Shown here in pieces: positions 24,776-33,922 of a stretch of DNA of 64,000 bases. The notes beneath the pieces were generated by a model, which was not told where the DNA came from, searched no databases, and saw nothing but the letters and a program-made list of their open reading frames with translations. The DNA is taken from NCBI RefSeq assembly GCF_014235785.1, contig NZ_CP060137.1, positions 124,001 to 188,000 on the forward strand, written 5' to 3'. Numbering within the stretch: the first letter of the stretch is position 1; each line of letters opens with the position of its first letter. Position numbers and translations under genes: made by a program. Source of the DNA: Bacillus sp. PAMC26568. GTDB lineage: Bacteria > Bacillota > Bacilli > Bacillales > Bacillaceae.

Positions 24776-25519
24776 TTAAATGTGAAAATAACTGTATAAT
24801 TTATCAGCAGGCAGAATGTTTCCTACAAAGAAAGTGCCGAATTCGCCGTATCTTGCACTCACTTCATCAAAACGCATTTCATAAACAAGCTTTTTGAATT
24901 GAAGCACATCATCCGAGAATAACGTGACACCCCATTCAAAATCATCAAAACCGACAGAACCAGTAATGATCTGTTTTACTTTTCCTGCGTATTGGCGTCC
25001 AATCATACCATGGCTGCGCATTAAGCTTTTGCGCTCTTCCATCGGAAGCATATACCAGTTATCCTGGCCATTACGGCGTTTATCCATTGGATAGAAGCAG
25101 ACATGCTTTGCTTCCGGAAGTGAAGGATAAAGACGAGCCAGTACTTGAGGGTTTTGGTATGGATCTTCCCCTCCAGGCAAATAGTTGCTGAGTTCTACAA
25201 CAGAAACATAAGAGTATGTAGGAAGGGTATAATCAGCTAGCTTTGATTTATTAAACTCTGTTTCGATGACATTTAACTCTTCCATAGTAGGGCGAAGGAT
25301 CATGAGCATGAAATCAGCTTTTTGGCCGACTATTGAATACAATGCCTGGCTTCCTTGCTTGTTATCTTCAGCTACTCCCCATTTTTCAAGCAAACCCTGA
25401 AACTCATAGATTGCTGCTTGACGCTCGTCACTGCTTACCGTTTTCCAAAGCGCCCAGTTCATTGCGCGGAAGTCATGTAAACAATACCAGCCATCTAACG
25501 TTTGTGCAGCTTCACTCAT
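24776..25519 (-). CDS. hemQ: Coproheme decarboxylase HemQ (chlorite dismutase family)
   Basis: A 247-residue chlorite-dismutase-fold protein. It performs the last step of coproporphyrin-dependent heme synthesis in Gram-positives, converting iron-coproporphyrin III to heme b using peroxide. Tyr143 ('CFYPMDKRR') fits the catalytic tyrosine and His170 ('[12 protein letters not shown]') the proximal heme ligand; the Arg of true chlorite dismutases is not seen at the expected place. The pta neighbour on the other strand is conserved with B. subtilis (ywfI-pta). Confidence 0.95.
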   Translation of the reverse strand: MSEAAQTLDGWYCLHDFRAMNWALWKTVSSDERQAAIYEFQGLLEKWGVAEDNKQGSQALYSIVGQKADFMLMILRPTMEELNVIETEFNKSKLADYTLPTYSYVSVVELSNYLPGGEDPYQNPQVLARLYPSLPEAKHVCFYPMDKRRNGQDNWYMLPMEERKSLMRSHGMIGRQYAGKVKQIITGSVGFDDFEWGVTLFSDDVLQFKKLVYEMRFDEVSARYGEFGTFFVGNILPADKLYSYFHI

Positions 25520-25669
25520 TTAAGTTCACTCCGTTTCATCATTCTTAATTACCTATTTACTATACCACAGTTTGTCCATTCCATAATGGAAACAGACTTC
25601 ATTGTCTATATTATAGAAGAACAATAGCCAGATAAATATTAGTGAATTTAGAAAATAAAGAATTCAATC

Positions 25670-25725
25670 TGTAAGCGCTCTATTAGTCTGCGGTTGTTTG
25701 ATTTTGTCTGTAAGTGGAGTATCCT
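25670..25725 (+). promoter_or_regulatory. Promoter and cre-like activating site of pta
   Basis: TGTAAGCGCTCTAT (25670-25683) matches 12 of 14 cre positions. TTGATT (25698-25703), 16 bases, TATCCT (25720-25725) is a weak promoter. If transcription starts seven bases after the -10, the cre is centred near -55, the known position from which CcpA activates pta in B. subtilis. The weak -10 fits an activated promoter. Confidence 0.5.
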
Positions 25726-25767
25726 TAATGATAAGCAATGGCTTTTAACTAAATAGGAGGTTTTTTA

Positions 25768-26739
25768 ATGTCTGATTTATTTACTCTTTTAAAAGAAAAA
25801 GTAACTGGAAAAGAGCTTAAGATTGTTTTTCCTGAGGGGATGGACGAGCGCATTCTGACTGCAGCCAACCGATTGGCTGGAGAGGGAATTCTAAAGCCGA
25901 TTCTTGTTGGGAGCAATGATGCAATCACTAAAAAAGCAGATGAGCTCAATCTTACATTAGATGGCGTCGAAATCTATGACCCTAAAACATATGAGGGCAT
26001 GAACGAGCTTGTTCAGGCTTTCGTAGAACGCCGCAAAGGGAAAGCGACAGAAGAACAGGCACAAAAAATTCTGCTTGATGAAAACTACTTCGGAACAATG
26101 CTTGTATACACTGGACGAGCTCACGGACTAGTTAGCGGTGCTGCTCATTCAACAGCTGACACCGTTCGTCCAGCCCTGCAAATCATTAAAACTAAAGAAG
26201 GCGTTAAGAAAACATCAGGTGTGTTCATCATGGTGCGCGGTGATGAGAAATATGTATTTGCTGACTGTGCAATCAATATTTCGCCTGACAGTCAGGACCT
26301 GGCTGAAATCGCAATTGAAAGTGCAAAAACAGCGGATATGTTTGATATCGAACCAAGAGTAGCAATGCTTAGCTTCTCAACGAAAGGATCAGCAAAATCA
26401 CCTGAAACAGAGCGTGTAGCTGAAGCTGTAAAAGTGGCAAAAGAATTAGCTCCTCATCTTGTTTTAGATGGAGAATTCCAATTTGATGCTGCATTCGTTC
26501 CTTCAGTTGCCGCATCAAAAGCACCAGACTCAGTTATTAAAGGCGATGCAAACGTATTTGTTTTCCCGAGCTTAGAAGCTGGAAACATCGGATACAAAAT
26601 TGCTCAGCGTTTAGGAAACTTTGAAGCTGTCGGACCGATTCTACAAGGCTTAAATGCACCTGTTAACGATCTTTCACGCGGATGTAATGCTGAAGATGTA
26701 TACAAACTTGCATTGATTACAGCTGGACAAGCAATTTAA
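25768..26739 (+). CDS. pta: Phosphate acetyltransferase (phosphotransacetylase)
   Basis: A 323-residue short-type Pta interconverting acetyl-CoA and acetyl phosphate for overflow metabolism. The frame is intact with 'GRAHGLVSGAAHSTADTVRP' and 'FVFPSLEAGNIGYKIAQRLG', which are signature stretches of the PTA_PTB family, and no N-terminal regulatory domain, as usual in Bacillus. AGGAGG lies just before the ATG. A strong terminator follows. Confidence 0.96.
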   Translation: MSDLFTLLKEKVTGKELKIVFPEGMDERILTAANRLAGEGILKPILVGSNDAITKKADELNLTLDGVEIYDPKTYEGMNELVQAFVERRKGKATEEQAQKILLDENYFGTMLVYTGRAHGLVSGAAHSTADTVRPALQIIKTKEGVKKTSGVFIMVRGDEKYVFADCAINISPDSQDLAEIAIESAKTADMFDIEPRVAMLSFSTKGSAKSPETERVAEAVKVAKELAPHLVLDGEFQFDAAFVPSVAASKAPDSVIKGDANVFVFPSLEAGNIGYKIAQRLGNFEAVGPILQGLNAPVNDLSRGCNAEDVYKLALITAGQAI

Positions 26740-26746
26740 TGACAGA

Positions 26747-26773
26747 AGGCAGCCTATAGCGGCTGCCTTTTCT
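26747..26773. terminator. Terminator between pta and the CPBP gene
   Basis: AAGGCAGCC / GGCTGCCTT with a 6-base loop and a TTTTCTT tail. Its last base touches the stop of the convergent gene. Confidence 0.83.
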
Positions 26774-27690
26774 TATTGCTGAATCCCCTGATTCACCATA
26801 CCTATGTTCTGTCTTTTATGGAAATACAGCATAATAATCGTGAACAGGATGACAATGGTTAAAGCGCCTATTGTTGACAGTCGGGCATCATACTCCAGTT
26901 GAACGAAGAGTGATGGAATGCTGCCCACTACAGAGTCCTCAGATGTGATAATGATACATAAAAACATATTATTTGCAGCGTGGCCTCCTATTGAAATTTC
27001 AGCACTGTTTGTTTTGACAGCCAAGAAAGATAATAGGATACCAACTCCGATATAGTCTGCCGCTGCCCAAACAGCACCCTGGTTCATTTCGGGATTTGCA
27101 AAATGCAATACACCAAAAAAGATGCCTGACGCTAAAGATAAAAAATACGGATTGTGTGAAATTTTAGCAAATCCCTGCAGTAAAAAACCTCTGAAGAAAA
27201 TCTCTTCTGTCGTTGTTTGAATCGGAACTAAAAGAATAGCAGCAGCCAAAAGCCATGCAAAAGCTGACCAATCTAGGTTATTAAACACATAATTTTCACT
27301 ATCAACAGCAAAAACAATGAGCTGTACAAAGAAAAAAATTAAAAAATAAATAGAGAAAGCAGTGAAAATCCGCTTCCAGCTGATCTTCTTATATGGAGTA
27401 ACAAAGGACCGTAATGAGCGCTTATGAATCAATCGGGCACATATCCATATCCCGAGAAGCCATATCCCATAAATAATATGGGATAAATAGAGATCAATTA
27501 AAGGATCAGTAATCAGCAGATTTTCCATATCAACAATTTTTGGGTTATAAGAGTTTGCAATAAATAAAGACATTGCATAACCAAGTGTGCCTAAAATAAA
27601 CATAAATCCAATAAAAATGATAATTCCAGATAGGAGATATCGTTTTCCGCTGTTTTTTCCTTCCGCAGGATGAATAAATAATTTGTTCAT
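26773..27690 (-). CDS. CPBP-family intramembrane metalloprotease
   Basis: A 305-residue membrane protein with about eight helices and the CPBP (CAAX protease and bacteriocin-processing, formerly Abi) motifs: 'TTEEIFFRGFLLQ' (Glu-Glu-x3-Arg, near 160-172), 'FGVLHFANPE' and a later 'NNMF'-type motif. Members cleave within the membrane or, in some cases, act as regulators or immunity proteins. AAGGAG precedes the ATG. It is divergent from lipL. Substrate unknown. Confidence 0.85.
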   Translation of the reverse strand: MNKLFIHPAEGKNSGKRYLLSGIIIFIGFMFILGTLGYAMSLFIANSYNPKIVDMENLLITDPLIDLYLSHIIYGIWLLGIWICARLIHKRSLRSFVTPYKKISWKRIFTAFSIYFLIFFFVQLIVFAVDSENYVFNNLDWSAFAWLLAAAILLVPIQTTTEEIFFRGFLLQGFAKISHNPYFLSLASGIFFGVLHFANPEMNQGAVWAAADYIGVGILLSFLAVKTNSAEISIGGHAANNMFLCIIITSEDSVVGSIPSLFVQLEYDARLSTIGALTIVILFTIIMLYFHKRQNIGMVNQGIQQ

Positions 27691-27875
27691 GCAGATGGCT
27701 CCTTTTCAATTTGATTTGACATCATCATACATTTACAAAAGCTTCCATGTCTTCTGTTTTTCATACATTTAAGGGTAATTTTAATGACTGGATAAAGTTC
27801 AAAAGTCACTTGAAGGTTTTCTTTTTTTTTCATGCTATAATAAACATGCTTAAAAACCTGAAGGAGTCCATCAAC

Positions 27876-28718
27876 ATGTCTTTTGAAACCTTACTGAAAC
27901 AAGATGAATGGATGATTGTCGATCAATCAAGTCTCGGCCCTCATTTTGATGCGAGGCAGTCCTTTGCAATGGATGATACCTTATGTGCAGCAGTAGGGAA
28001 CGGAACATCTCCTGCGACAGCCCGGACATGGGTTCACCACAAAACCATTGTGCTCGGTATTCAAGATACGAAGCTTCCATATTTACAAGACGGTATTGCA
28101 TTTTTAAAAGAACAGGGGTATCGTGTGATCGTCAGAAATTCAGGCGGACTCGCTGTTGTTTTAGATGAAGGCGTTCTAAATATTTCACTGATTTTTCCTG
28201 AAACCGAAAAAGGAATCGATATCAATCGCGGCTACGATACAATGTGGGATTTGATTAAGAGGATGCTTAAGGATTATCATGCAAAAATTGAAGCAAGGGA
28301 AATAGTCGGTTCTTATTGTCCTGGCAGCTACGACTTAAGCATCGGCGGAAAAAAATTTGCAGGCATTTCACAGCGGAGACTACGCGGAGGCGTCGCTGTT
28401 CAAATCTATCTTTGTGCAAATGGAAGCGGAGCTGAAAGAGCGGAAATGATTCGCAAATTTTATGAACTTGCGAAAAAAGGGGAGTCGACAAAACTCGATT
28501 ATCCTGAGATTGTCCCTGAAACAATGGCTTCCTTGAGCGAGCTATTAAAGGATGAAATAACCGTTCAAACGCTTATGAACTCTTTTCTGCAAACCTTAAA
28601 AGATTTAAGCGGCAGGATGTACGCGGCTTCTTTGTCTGTCGATGAACAAGTCCTTTTTGAAAAAAATCTGCTGCGCATGTATGACAGAAATGAAAAAGTG
28701 TTTGGGACTTTTCAATAG
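27876..28718 (+). CDS. lipL: Octanoyl-[GcvH]:protein N-octanoyltransferase LipL
   Basis: A 280-residue protein of the biotin/lipoate ligase-like fold, one residue shorter than B. subtilis LipL (YwfL). It moves octanoyl from GcvH to E2 subunits of 2-oxoacid dehydrogenases through a thioester on cysteine; Cys148 in '[10 protein letters not shown]' is the expected nucleophile, and 'RNSGGLAVV' forms the substrate pocket. ATG 27876 follows GAAGGAG; in-frame sequence further upstream lacks a site. Confidence 0.93.
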   Translation: MSFETLLKQDEWMIVDQSSLGPHFDARQSFAMDDTLCAAVGNGTSPATARTWVHHKTIVLGIQDTKLPYLQDGIAFLKEQGYRVIVRNSGGLAVVLDEGVLNISLIFPETEKGIDINRGYDTMWDLIKRMLKDYHAKIEAREIVGSYCPGSYDLSIGGKKFAGISQRRLRGGVAVQIYLCANGSGAERAEMIRKFYELAKKGESTKLDYPEIVPETMASLSELLKDEITVQTLMNSFLQTLKDLSGRMYAASLSVDEQVLFEKNLLRMYDRNEKVFGTFQ

Positions 28719-28720
28719 AA

Positions 28721-28754
28721 AAACGCATCAGGGTTAGGCTGATGCGTTTTTTTC
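28721..28754. terminator. Bidirectional terminator between lipL and rsfA
   Basis: AAACGCATCA / TGATGCGTTT with a 9-base loop and T or A runs on both sides. Confidence 0.87.
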
Positions 28755-29488
28755 TATTCAGCTAATTTCTCAAGGTTCCCGTTGCGATCCATTTTAAATT
28801 TAGTAGCTGGACGCTCTTCTTCCTCAAATAAAACTAGCTTTCTTGCTCGGTTCATAATTTTCATTAATGTTTCATAATCTTCCTGAACCATGACAGTATC
28901 CTGTTCTAGCTGTGAAACTTTTACAGCTAAGTCTTGATTTCGTCTAGTGAGCTCATAGTTTTCGCGTTTTAATCTCTCATTCTCAAGTTTTACAGCATTG
29001 ATATGCTCATTGTTTACAGTATAGGATTCTAGGAACGCGATTACTTGGTTCATTGTTAAATCAGGAGAAGTCATTGATGGTCTGTGCGCAGTATAAGGCA
29101 CTTCATATACTTCTTCTTCTTTGTATGCCGGATGTGTAACGGCAGGCAATTCTACGTTATCAGTCTCAAAAGCTTCCTGTTCGTCAATTTGCGGAGCAGA
29201 ATTTGTTTCAGGCGGCGAGTAGAGCAGCTGTTTTTTGGCAGGCTGACCTTTTCCGGTTGCTCTCATCTTTTGTTTACGCTGTTTTTTCGCCAGCTGAAGG
29301 GCTTTTTCATAAGTATGTCTGACAACTGCATTCCACCGGAAACCGCAGGCTGCCGATGTGCGATTGAGTTTGTCGCCAACTTCCTCGAACGCATTGAGCT
29401 GTGTGCTTCCTTCGCGAACGTGTCTGAGCACCGTCTCAGCTAATAATAAATCATCTTCCTCTGACCAGGCATCTTGTCTTTGCTTCAT
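28754..29488 (-). CDS. rsfA: Prespore-specific transcriptional regulator RsfA
   Basis: A 244-residue regulator with an N-terminal Myb/SANT-like DNA-binding domain (about 5-60: '[19 protein letters not shown]', '[17 protein letters not shown]') and a C-terminal coiled coil (about 165-225, '[20 protein letters not shown]'). RsfA acts in the sigma-F forespore regulon. The order lipL-rsfA-ywfO is that of B. subtilis. The middle (70-150) is low-complexity and poorly conserved. Confidence 0.92.
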   Translation of the reverse strand: MKQRQDAWSEEDDLLLAETVLRHVREGSTQLNAFEEVGDKLNRTSAACGFRWNAVVRHTYEKALQLAKKQRKQKMRATGKGQPAKKQLLYSPPETNSAPQIDEQEAFETDNVELPAVTHPAYKEEEVYEVPYTAHRPSMTSPDLTMNQVIAFLESYTVNNEHINAVKLENERLKRENYELTRRNQDLAVKVSQLEQDTVMVQEDYETLMKIMNRARKLVLFEEEERPATKFKMDRNGNLEKLAE

Positions 29489-29540
29489 GGTCTCAACTCC
29501 CTTTTTGATTTTAAAATAGTATTAAATTTTGAGCTTTAGT

Positions 29541-29656
29541 GCTAGCTCCATCGCCAACTCCTCGGCCAGAACAAATCCGCAGGAAAAGTGAAACCCGGAC
29601 TTTTCTGCCGGATTCTTATCTACCATGCCTGAGCTAAACGGGCGATTCCGCATTTC
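29541..29656. repeat. Dispersed intergenic repeat, copy B
   Basis: Starts TAGCTCCATCGCCAACTCCT and ends GGGCGATTCCGCATTTCG, closely matching 19213-19336. The hairpin AATCCGCAGGAAAAGT / ACTTTTCTGCCGGATT is nearly perfect here around AAACCCGG. It lies 52 bp upstream of rsfA in non-coding sequence. Confidence 0.82.
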
Positions 29657-29871
29657 GTTAGATAGATAGTTGTGTATTTTCCTGTTATCATTCTGACCAG
29701 AAAAGCTGGGCTTTATACAAAAACTTTGCAAGGATACTAGATTTTCCTTTCATTTTTAAAATCCGTTATTTTAGAAGTTGTTTCCTTCAGCTTGCAATGA
29801 GGTTCAATTAACGGTAAAATACCAAATAGTGTTTGAACGTGATTTAACAGAAGGAAAGGGTTGTAGATAAA

Positions 29872-30096
29872 GTGGCAAATGAATTCAGAATATGCGACGA
29901 TTGCCAGGCAACCAACATTAAAACGTTGCTTCCCCGCTTAAAGCAAGTTGACCCAGATGCAACAATTGATATCAAGTGTCAGTCGTATTGCGGTCCAGGA
30001 AGAAAAAAATCGTTTGCATTCGTAAATAATCGTCCTCTTTCAGCACCAAACGAGGACGAATTAATCGCTAAAATTGAAACGAAAATCAGTAAATAA
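29872..30096 (+). CDS. DUF1450-like small protein
   Basis: A 74-residue protein with 'CDDCQATN' near the N-terminus and '[20 protein letters not shown]', the CxxYCG pattern of the DUF1450/YuzB-like family; the ferredoxin-like fold and four cysteines suggest metal or Fe-S binding. The GTG start follows AAAGGG at moderate spacing. Monocistronic with its own terminator. Function unknown. Confidence 0.78.
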   Translation: MANEFRICDDCQATNIKTLLPRLKQVDPDATIDIKCQSYCGPGRKKSFAFVNNRPLSAPNEDELIAKIETKISK

Positions 30097-30097
30097 T

Positions 30098-30134
30098 ATC
30101 ACCATTTGCGTCCCATGCAGTGGTGATTTTTTTA
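30098..30134 (+). terminator. Terminator after the DUF1450-like gene
   Basis: ATCACCA / TGGTGAT closes a stem with an inner TGC/GCA pairing, followed by seven T. Confidence 0.83.
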
Positions 30135-30218
30135 TCAGATATATTTTAAGATAGCAGTTGTTTGTGCTGAAAAAAAATCGATATAATAGAAACAAGTCAA
30201 GATGGAAGAGGGAAAGCG

Positions 30219-31529
30219 ATGGCGTATCCAAGCGGGAAATTATCTGAGGAAAAAGTATTTAAAGATCCTGTTCACAGATATATTCATGTACGTGACAAGC
30301 TGATCTGGGATTTAATCGGAACAAAAGAATTTCAAAGGCTTCGCAGAATCCGTCAATTAGGAACGACCTACTTAGTATTCCACGGAGCGGAGCACAGCCG
30401 TTTCAATCATTCACTAGGGGTCTATGAAATTGTACGGCGAATCGTAGATGACGTTTTTAAAGGACGTCCGGAATGGAATGATGATGATCGTCTGCTCTCC
30501 CTTTGTGCTGCATTGCTGCATGATCTCGGCCATGGTCCGTTCTCACATTCCTTCGAAAAAGTATTTCATTTAGATCATGAGACATTTACCCGGGACATTC
30601 TTCAAGGAGACACAGAAGTGAATGAAGTACTCCGCCGCATGGGAGACGAATTCCCGAAGAAGGTCGCTGAAGTAATTGCAAAAACATATGAAAATAAACA
30701 GGTTGTCAGCCTGATTTCGAGTCAGATTGATGCCGATCGCATGGATTATCTTCAGCGGGATGCCTATTTTACAGGCGTAAGCTATGGACATTTTGATATG
30801 GAACGAATTCTTCGTGTAATGCGTCCCAGAGAGGATCAGGTTGTGATTAAACAAAGCGGCATGCATGCCGTAGAGGATTACATCATGAGCCGCTATCAAA
30901 TGTACTGGCAGGTATATTTTCATCCAGTGACAAGAAGCGCAGAAGTCATCCTGACGAAAATCCTTCATCGTGCAAAACAGCTGCATAAAGAATATTACTC
31001 TTTTAAACAGGACCCGATCCATTTTTACTCCATTTTTGAAGATGAAGTCACAACTGAAGATTATTTGAAACTGGATGAATCGGTTGTTCTTTATTATTTT
31101 CAGCAGTGGCAGGAAGAAGAAGATCCTATATTGCGCGATCTTTGCACGAGATTTATGAACCGCAACCTGTTTCAATATGCCGAGTTTAATCCTGCAGCAA
31201 CGATGGAAATGAAAAAGCTGATGGAACTTACTGCTCTCTTCAAAAAAGCAGGCATCAATCCTGATTATTACTTAGTTGTTGATTCTTCCTCAGATCTTCC
31301 ATATGATTTTTATCGACCTGGTGAAGAGGAGGAGCGCTTGCCGATCCATTTGCAGATGCCAAATGGAGACTTGCGTGAGCTTTCCCGTGAATCAGAAATT
31401 GTGGACGCGATATCCGGAAAACGCAGAACAGACCACAAGCTGTATTTTCCATTAGATCTCATACAAGATATGTCTTCAAAACGAGCGGCCAAGAAACGAA
31501 TTTTGGAATTGTTAAACTTACAAAAATAG
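30219..31529 (+). CDS. ywfO: HD-domain nucleotide phosphohydrolase YwfO
   Basis: A 436-residue HD-superfamily hydrolase. Metal ligands are His64 in 'HSRFNHSLGVYE' and His101-Asp102 in 'ALLHDLGHGPFSHSFE', with 'IDADRMDYLQRDAYFTGVSY' carrying the last Asp. It resembles dGTP triphosphohydrolases, and Bacillus YwfO-type enzymes are described as (d)NTP hydrolases. GAAGAGGG precedes the ATG. ywgA follows 39 bp later. Confidence 0.93.
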   Translation: MAYPSGKLSEEKVFKDPVHRYIHVRDKLIWDLIGTKEFQRLRRIRQLGTTYLVFHGAEHSRFNHSLGVYEIVRRIVDDVFKGRPEWNDDDRLLSLCAALLHDLGHGPFSHSFEKVFHLDHETFTRDILQGDTEVNEVLRRMGDEFPKKVAEVIAKTYENKQVVSLISSQIDADRMDYLQRDAYFTGVSYGHFDMERILRVMRPREDQVVIKQSGMHAVEDYIMSRYQMYWQVYFHPVTRSAEVILTKILHRAKQLHKEYYSFKQDPIHFYSIFEDEVTTEDYLKLDESVVLYYFQQWQEEEDPILRDLCTRFMNRNLFQYAEFNPAATMEMKKLMELTALFKKAGINPDYYLVVDSSSDLPYDFYRPGEEEERLPIHLQMPNGDLRELSRESEIVDAISGKRRTDHKLYFPLDLIQDMSSKRAAKKRILELLNLQK

Positions 31530-31568
31530 AGAGATAGTGTGAAAATACAAGGTTAGGAGTGTTGGGGT

Positions 31569-32075
31569 TTGCTTACAGAACACGCAAAACTGATGAAGGT
31601 GTTCTCTTCATCAGGTGAGATTACCGGTCGGAAAAAGCTTCAGAAAATGATTTATATCGCAAAGAAAATTGATTTTCCTTTTTACGAAAAATACGACTTT
31701 CACTTTTTCGGACCATATTCAGAAGAGCTCACAATTCGAATTGAAGAACTTTGCAACTTAGGGTTCCTGAATGAAATGCACGAGAAAAAAGGAGGATATT
31801 TCCAATACCGCTACTCACTGACAGAAGCAGGAGAGGAATTTTTATCTCATTATGATCTGGACATGCCTCCGCTTAAAGAGTGTATGGAAGACTTAAACAG
31901 TCAATCAGCACGATTTCTAGAGCTCGTTTCAACGGTGTTTTTCTTTGACACACTTGAAAAGGACGAAGTCAAGGAGAAGGTTTTTAAACTGAAGAGCAAA
32001 CAGAAGTATACCGATGAGGAAATAGAGCAGGCTTACGCGTACATAGAGACGATTCGCAGAAAAGCTGTTCAATAA
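31569..32075 (+). CDS. ywgA: YwgA family protein
   Basis: A 168-residue protein starting MLTEHAKLMKVFSSS, matching B. subtilis YwgA by content and position after ywfO. The 'GRKKLQKMIYIAKKI...FGPYSEEL' pattern is that of a winged-helix-like region also seen in antitoxin-like SocA/Panacea-type proteins, a distant resemblance only. TTG start with AGGAG nine bases upstream. Function unknown. Confidence 0.87.
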   Translation: MLTEHAKLMKVFSSSGEITGRKKLQKMIYIAKKIDFPFYEKYDFHFFGPYSEELTIRIEELCNLGFLNEMHEKKGGYFQYRYSLTEAGEEFLSHYDLDMPPLKECMEDLNSQSARFLELVSTVFFFDTLEKDEVKEKVFKLKSKQKYTDEEIEQAYAYIETIRRKAVQ

Positions 32076-32086
32076 AATTTTTTAAG

Positions 32087-32118
32087 TCCCGCAGCTATTT
32101 TTAGGCTGCGGGATTTTT
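32087..32118 (+). terminator. Terminator of ywgA
   Basis: TCCCGCAGC / GCTGCGGGA with a 9-base loop and five T. Confidence 0.87.
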
Positions 32119-32155
32119 GGTCATAGCCGGAAAAATTGGAACAGAAAACAGTTAA

Positions 32156-32281
32156 ACTAATAAAATTTGAATTTTGACCGATAAAACCATGATTTCAACT
32201 TATAAAATTCGGAAAATAACTGATAAAACCCAGGAATACACTGATAAAAATTCTAAATACACTGATAACCTGGAATTTACA
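32156..32281. repeat. Intergenic array with exact 21-bp period (ACTGATAAAA type)
   Basis: Six degenerate units start at 32156, 32177, 32198, 32219, 32240 and 32261, each opening with a form of ACTGATAAAA (ACTAATAAAA, ACCGATAAAA, ACTTATAAAA, ACTGATAAAA twice, ACTGATAACC) followed by 11 variable bases. Stops occur in the frames inspected, so it is not coding. The array lies between the ywgA terminator and ywhB. Confidence 0.85.
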
Positions 32282-32304
32282 TGGCCGGTCACCCAGTTAT
32301 CAAA

Positions 32305-32493
32305 TTAATCTTCGTCACTCAAACGCTTTCCGTTTACTGCGTAATGGTTCTTGCTCATTTCCTCAATGAAAATTGCAATCTTTTCTGCAGGAGCACCTGT
32401 TGTTTCAGATACAGCAGCTGTTACTTTTTCGACTAGAGCCTTTTTTTGTTCCTCTGTGCGGCCCTCGAGCATTTTAACTGTTACGTATGGCAT
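32305..32493 (-). CDS. ywhB: 4-oxalocrotonate tautomerase family protein YwhB
   Basis: A 62-residue tautomerase-superfamily protein; after removal of Met the N-terminal Pro ('PYVTVKMLEGRT') is the catalytic base, and an Arg ('GKRLSDED') is conserved near the end. YwhB of B. subtilis has 2-hydroxymuconate tautomerase activity of uncertain physiological role. Good GGAGAGAT precedes the ATG. It lies opposite to ywhC. Confidence 0.93.
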   Translation of the reverse strand: MPYVTVKMLEGRTEEQKKALVEKVTAAVSETTGAPAEKIAIFIEEMSKNHYAVNGKRLSDED

Positions 32494-32591
32494 CTTGATC
32501 TCTCCTTTTTCTATCGTAGATTGATTCTTCTATAGTATACTTGATGAAGAATAGAATGTTTAGCGAAGCCGCTTGTAAAGGAGAATGATTG

Positions 32592-33254
32592 GTGGATTTT
32601 TTGGCGTTTGATTTAGAACTTATCCCGTATGTAGTGATTGTGCTGGCAATTGCGTTTACGGTTCATGAATTTGCCCATGCCTATGTAGCATATAAATTTG
32701 GAGATCCGACTGCGAAAAATCAGGGGAGACTGACACTTTCGCCGCTTGCGCATCTTGATCCGATTGGAACACTGCTTATCTTCATTGCTGGCTTTGGGTG
32801 GGCAAAGCCGGTCCCTGTAAACCGATTTTATTTTAAAAATCCTCGCCTTGCAGGTGTGCTTGTTTCTGTCGCTGGTCCACTAAGCAATTTGGTCATAGCT
32901 TTTATTGGGATGTCGCTTTGGTATATACTTTTAAGTGCAGGTGCTTTTTCATCCTTTTCGACGGGGACAGCGGAAAGTATTCAGCAGTTTTTTAAAATTT
33001 TAGTTTCATTGAACATTACGCTGTTCATATTTAATCTATTCCCGTTTCCGCCCCTTGATGGATACCGGATCATTGAAGATTTAGCACCTTCGGGAGTTCG
33101 GGCAAAAATGACACAGTTTGAGAACTATGGGATCGTTATTTTTTTAGTTCTGGTTTTAACACCTTTGGACAAATATACAATTCAGCCTGCCTTCTCGTAT
33201 GGTTCGGATTTTATAATCAAACTCTTTGAATCAATACTTATGCCGTTTATATAG
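32592..33254 (+). CDS. ywhC: Site-2 protease family membrane protein YwhC
   Basis: A 220-residue M50-type membrane protein. 'HEFAH' at 25-29 lies in the first helix and supplies two zinc ligands and the catalytic Glu; 'NLFPFPPLDGYRI' near 148 is the second conserved motif with the Asp ligand. Such proteases cut substrates in the membrane, but the target of YwhC is unknown. GTG 32592 is chosen over TTG 32589 for spacing from AAAGGAG and homology. ywhD follows 12 bp later. Confidence 0.9.
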   Translation: MDFLAFDLELIPYVVIVLAIAFTVHEFAHAYVAYKFGDPTAKNQGRLTLSPLAHLDPIGTLLIFIAGFGWAKPVPVNRFYFKNPRLAGVLVSVAGPLSNLVIAFIGMSLWYILLSAGAFSSFSTGTAESIQQFFKILVSLNITLFIFNLFPFPPLDGYRIIEDLAPSGVRAKMTQFENYGIVIFLVLVLTPLDKYTIQPAFSYGSDFIIKLFESILMPFI

Positions 33255-33266
33255 GAGGTCATTTCT

Positions 33267-33782
33267 TTGGAACAAGGTAAAAAGAAAAAAAGCATTGGGT
33301 TTAATATTATCAAAAGTGATCCGACGGACGGTCACGGAGGGTATGGCGTCGGCGCGCTGAGCCTTGATAACATTTCACCTGTTTTCGTAGATGTAACAGA
33401 AGGTGAAGCATTCGTTGATATCGGTGCGATGCATGCAAGAAGCGCTGTTGAAAAAGGAATCAAGTTCCTTCCGAATAAAGAGGATGTTCCTAACGGAAAA
33501 CCATTCTGGCTCGTTTGGGTGACGATCGACCGTAAACCAGAAGGACCTTATTATGCCGGAGTTACGGCTTGTGAAATGACAGTAGACCGGGAAATCAGAC
33601 GAGGCTACAAATCGCTGCCGGAGCACGTAAATAAAATGGATAAATCTTTGAAACGCCATATCATGGTTGAGCATATGGATGATGCTTCAAAAGGCATTCT
33701 AATGACCTTTTTGAAAAATCATAATGCTGACATGTGGAAAAATTCCAATCAGGAATTAAAAGCCGGGCTTGGAGAAACGTGA
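33267..33782 (+). CDS. ywhD: YwhD family protein
   Basis: A 171-residue soluble protein, close in length to B. subtilis YwhD (172) and in the same place after ywhC. 'GFNIIKSDPTDGHGGYGVGA' and 'KPFWLVWVTIDRKPEGPYYA' are conserved-looking stretches. The TTG start has GGAGGTC eight bases before it. No enzymatic motif is evident; function unknown. Confidence 0.9.
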   Translation: MEQGKKKKSIGFNIIKSDPTDGHGGYGVGALSLDNISPVFVDVTEGEAFVDIGAMHARSAVEKGIKFLPNKEDVPNGKPFWLVWVTIDRKPEGPYYAGVTACEMTVDREIRRGYKSLPEHVNKMDKSLKRHIMVEHMDDASKGILMTFLKNHNADMWKNSNQELKAGLGET

Positions 33783-33876
33783 CAAATCTGTGACGTTTTC
33801 GTGAACAAATTGTCAAATTCTTGAGCTTTAATTCGCGTATTAGTAAACTGAACTTAGCTTATAAAGCTAGGACACG

Positions 33877-33910
33877 AAAAACCCCGGACCGTATGAGGTC
33901 CGGGGTTTTT
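33877..33910. terminator. Bidirectional terminator between ywhD and pbpG
   Basis: A perfect 14-bp stem (AAAAACCCCGGACC / GGTCCGGGGTTTTT) with a 6-base loop. Confidence 0.93.
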
Positions 33911-33922
33911 CATAGAATTCCG

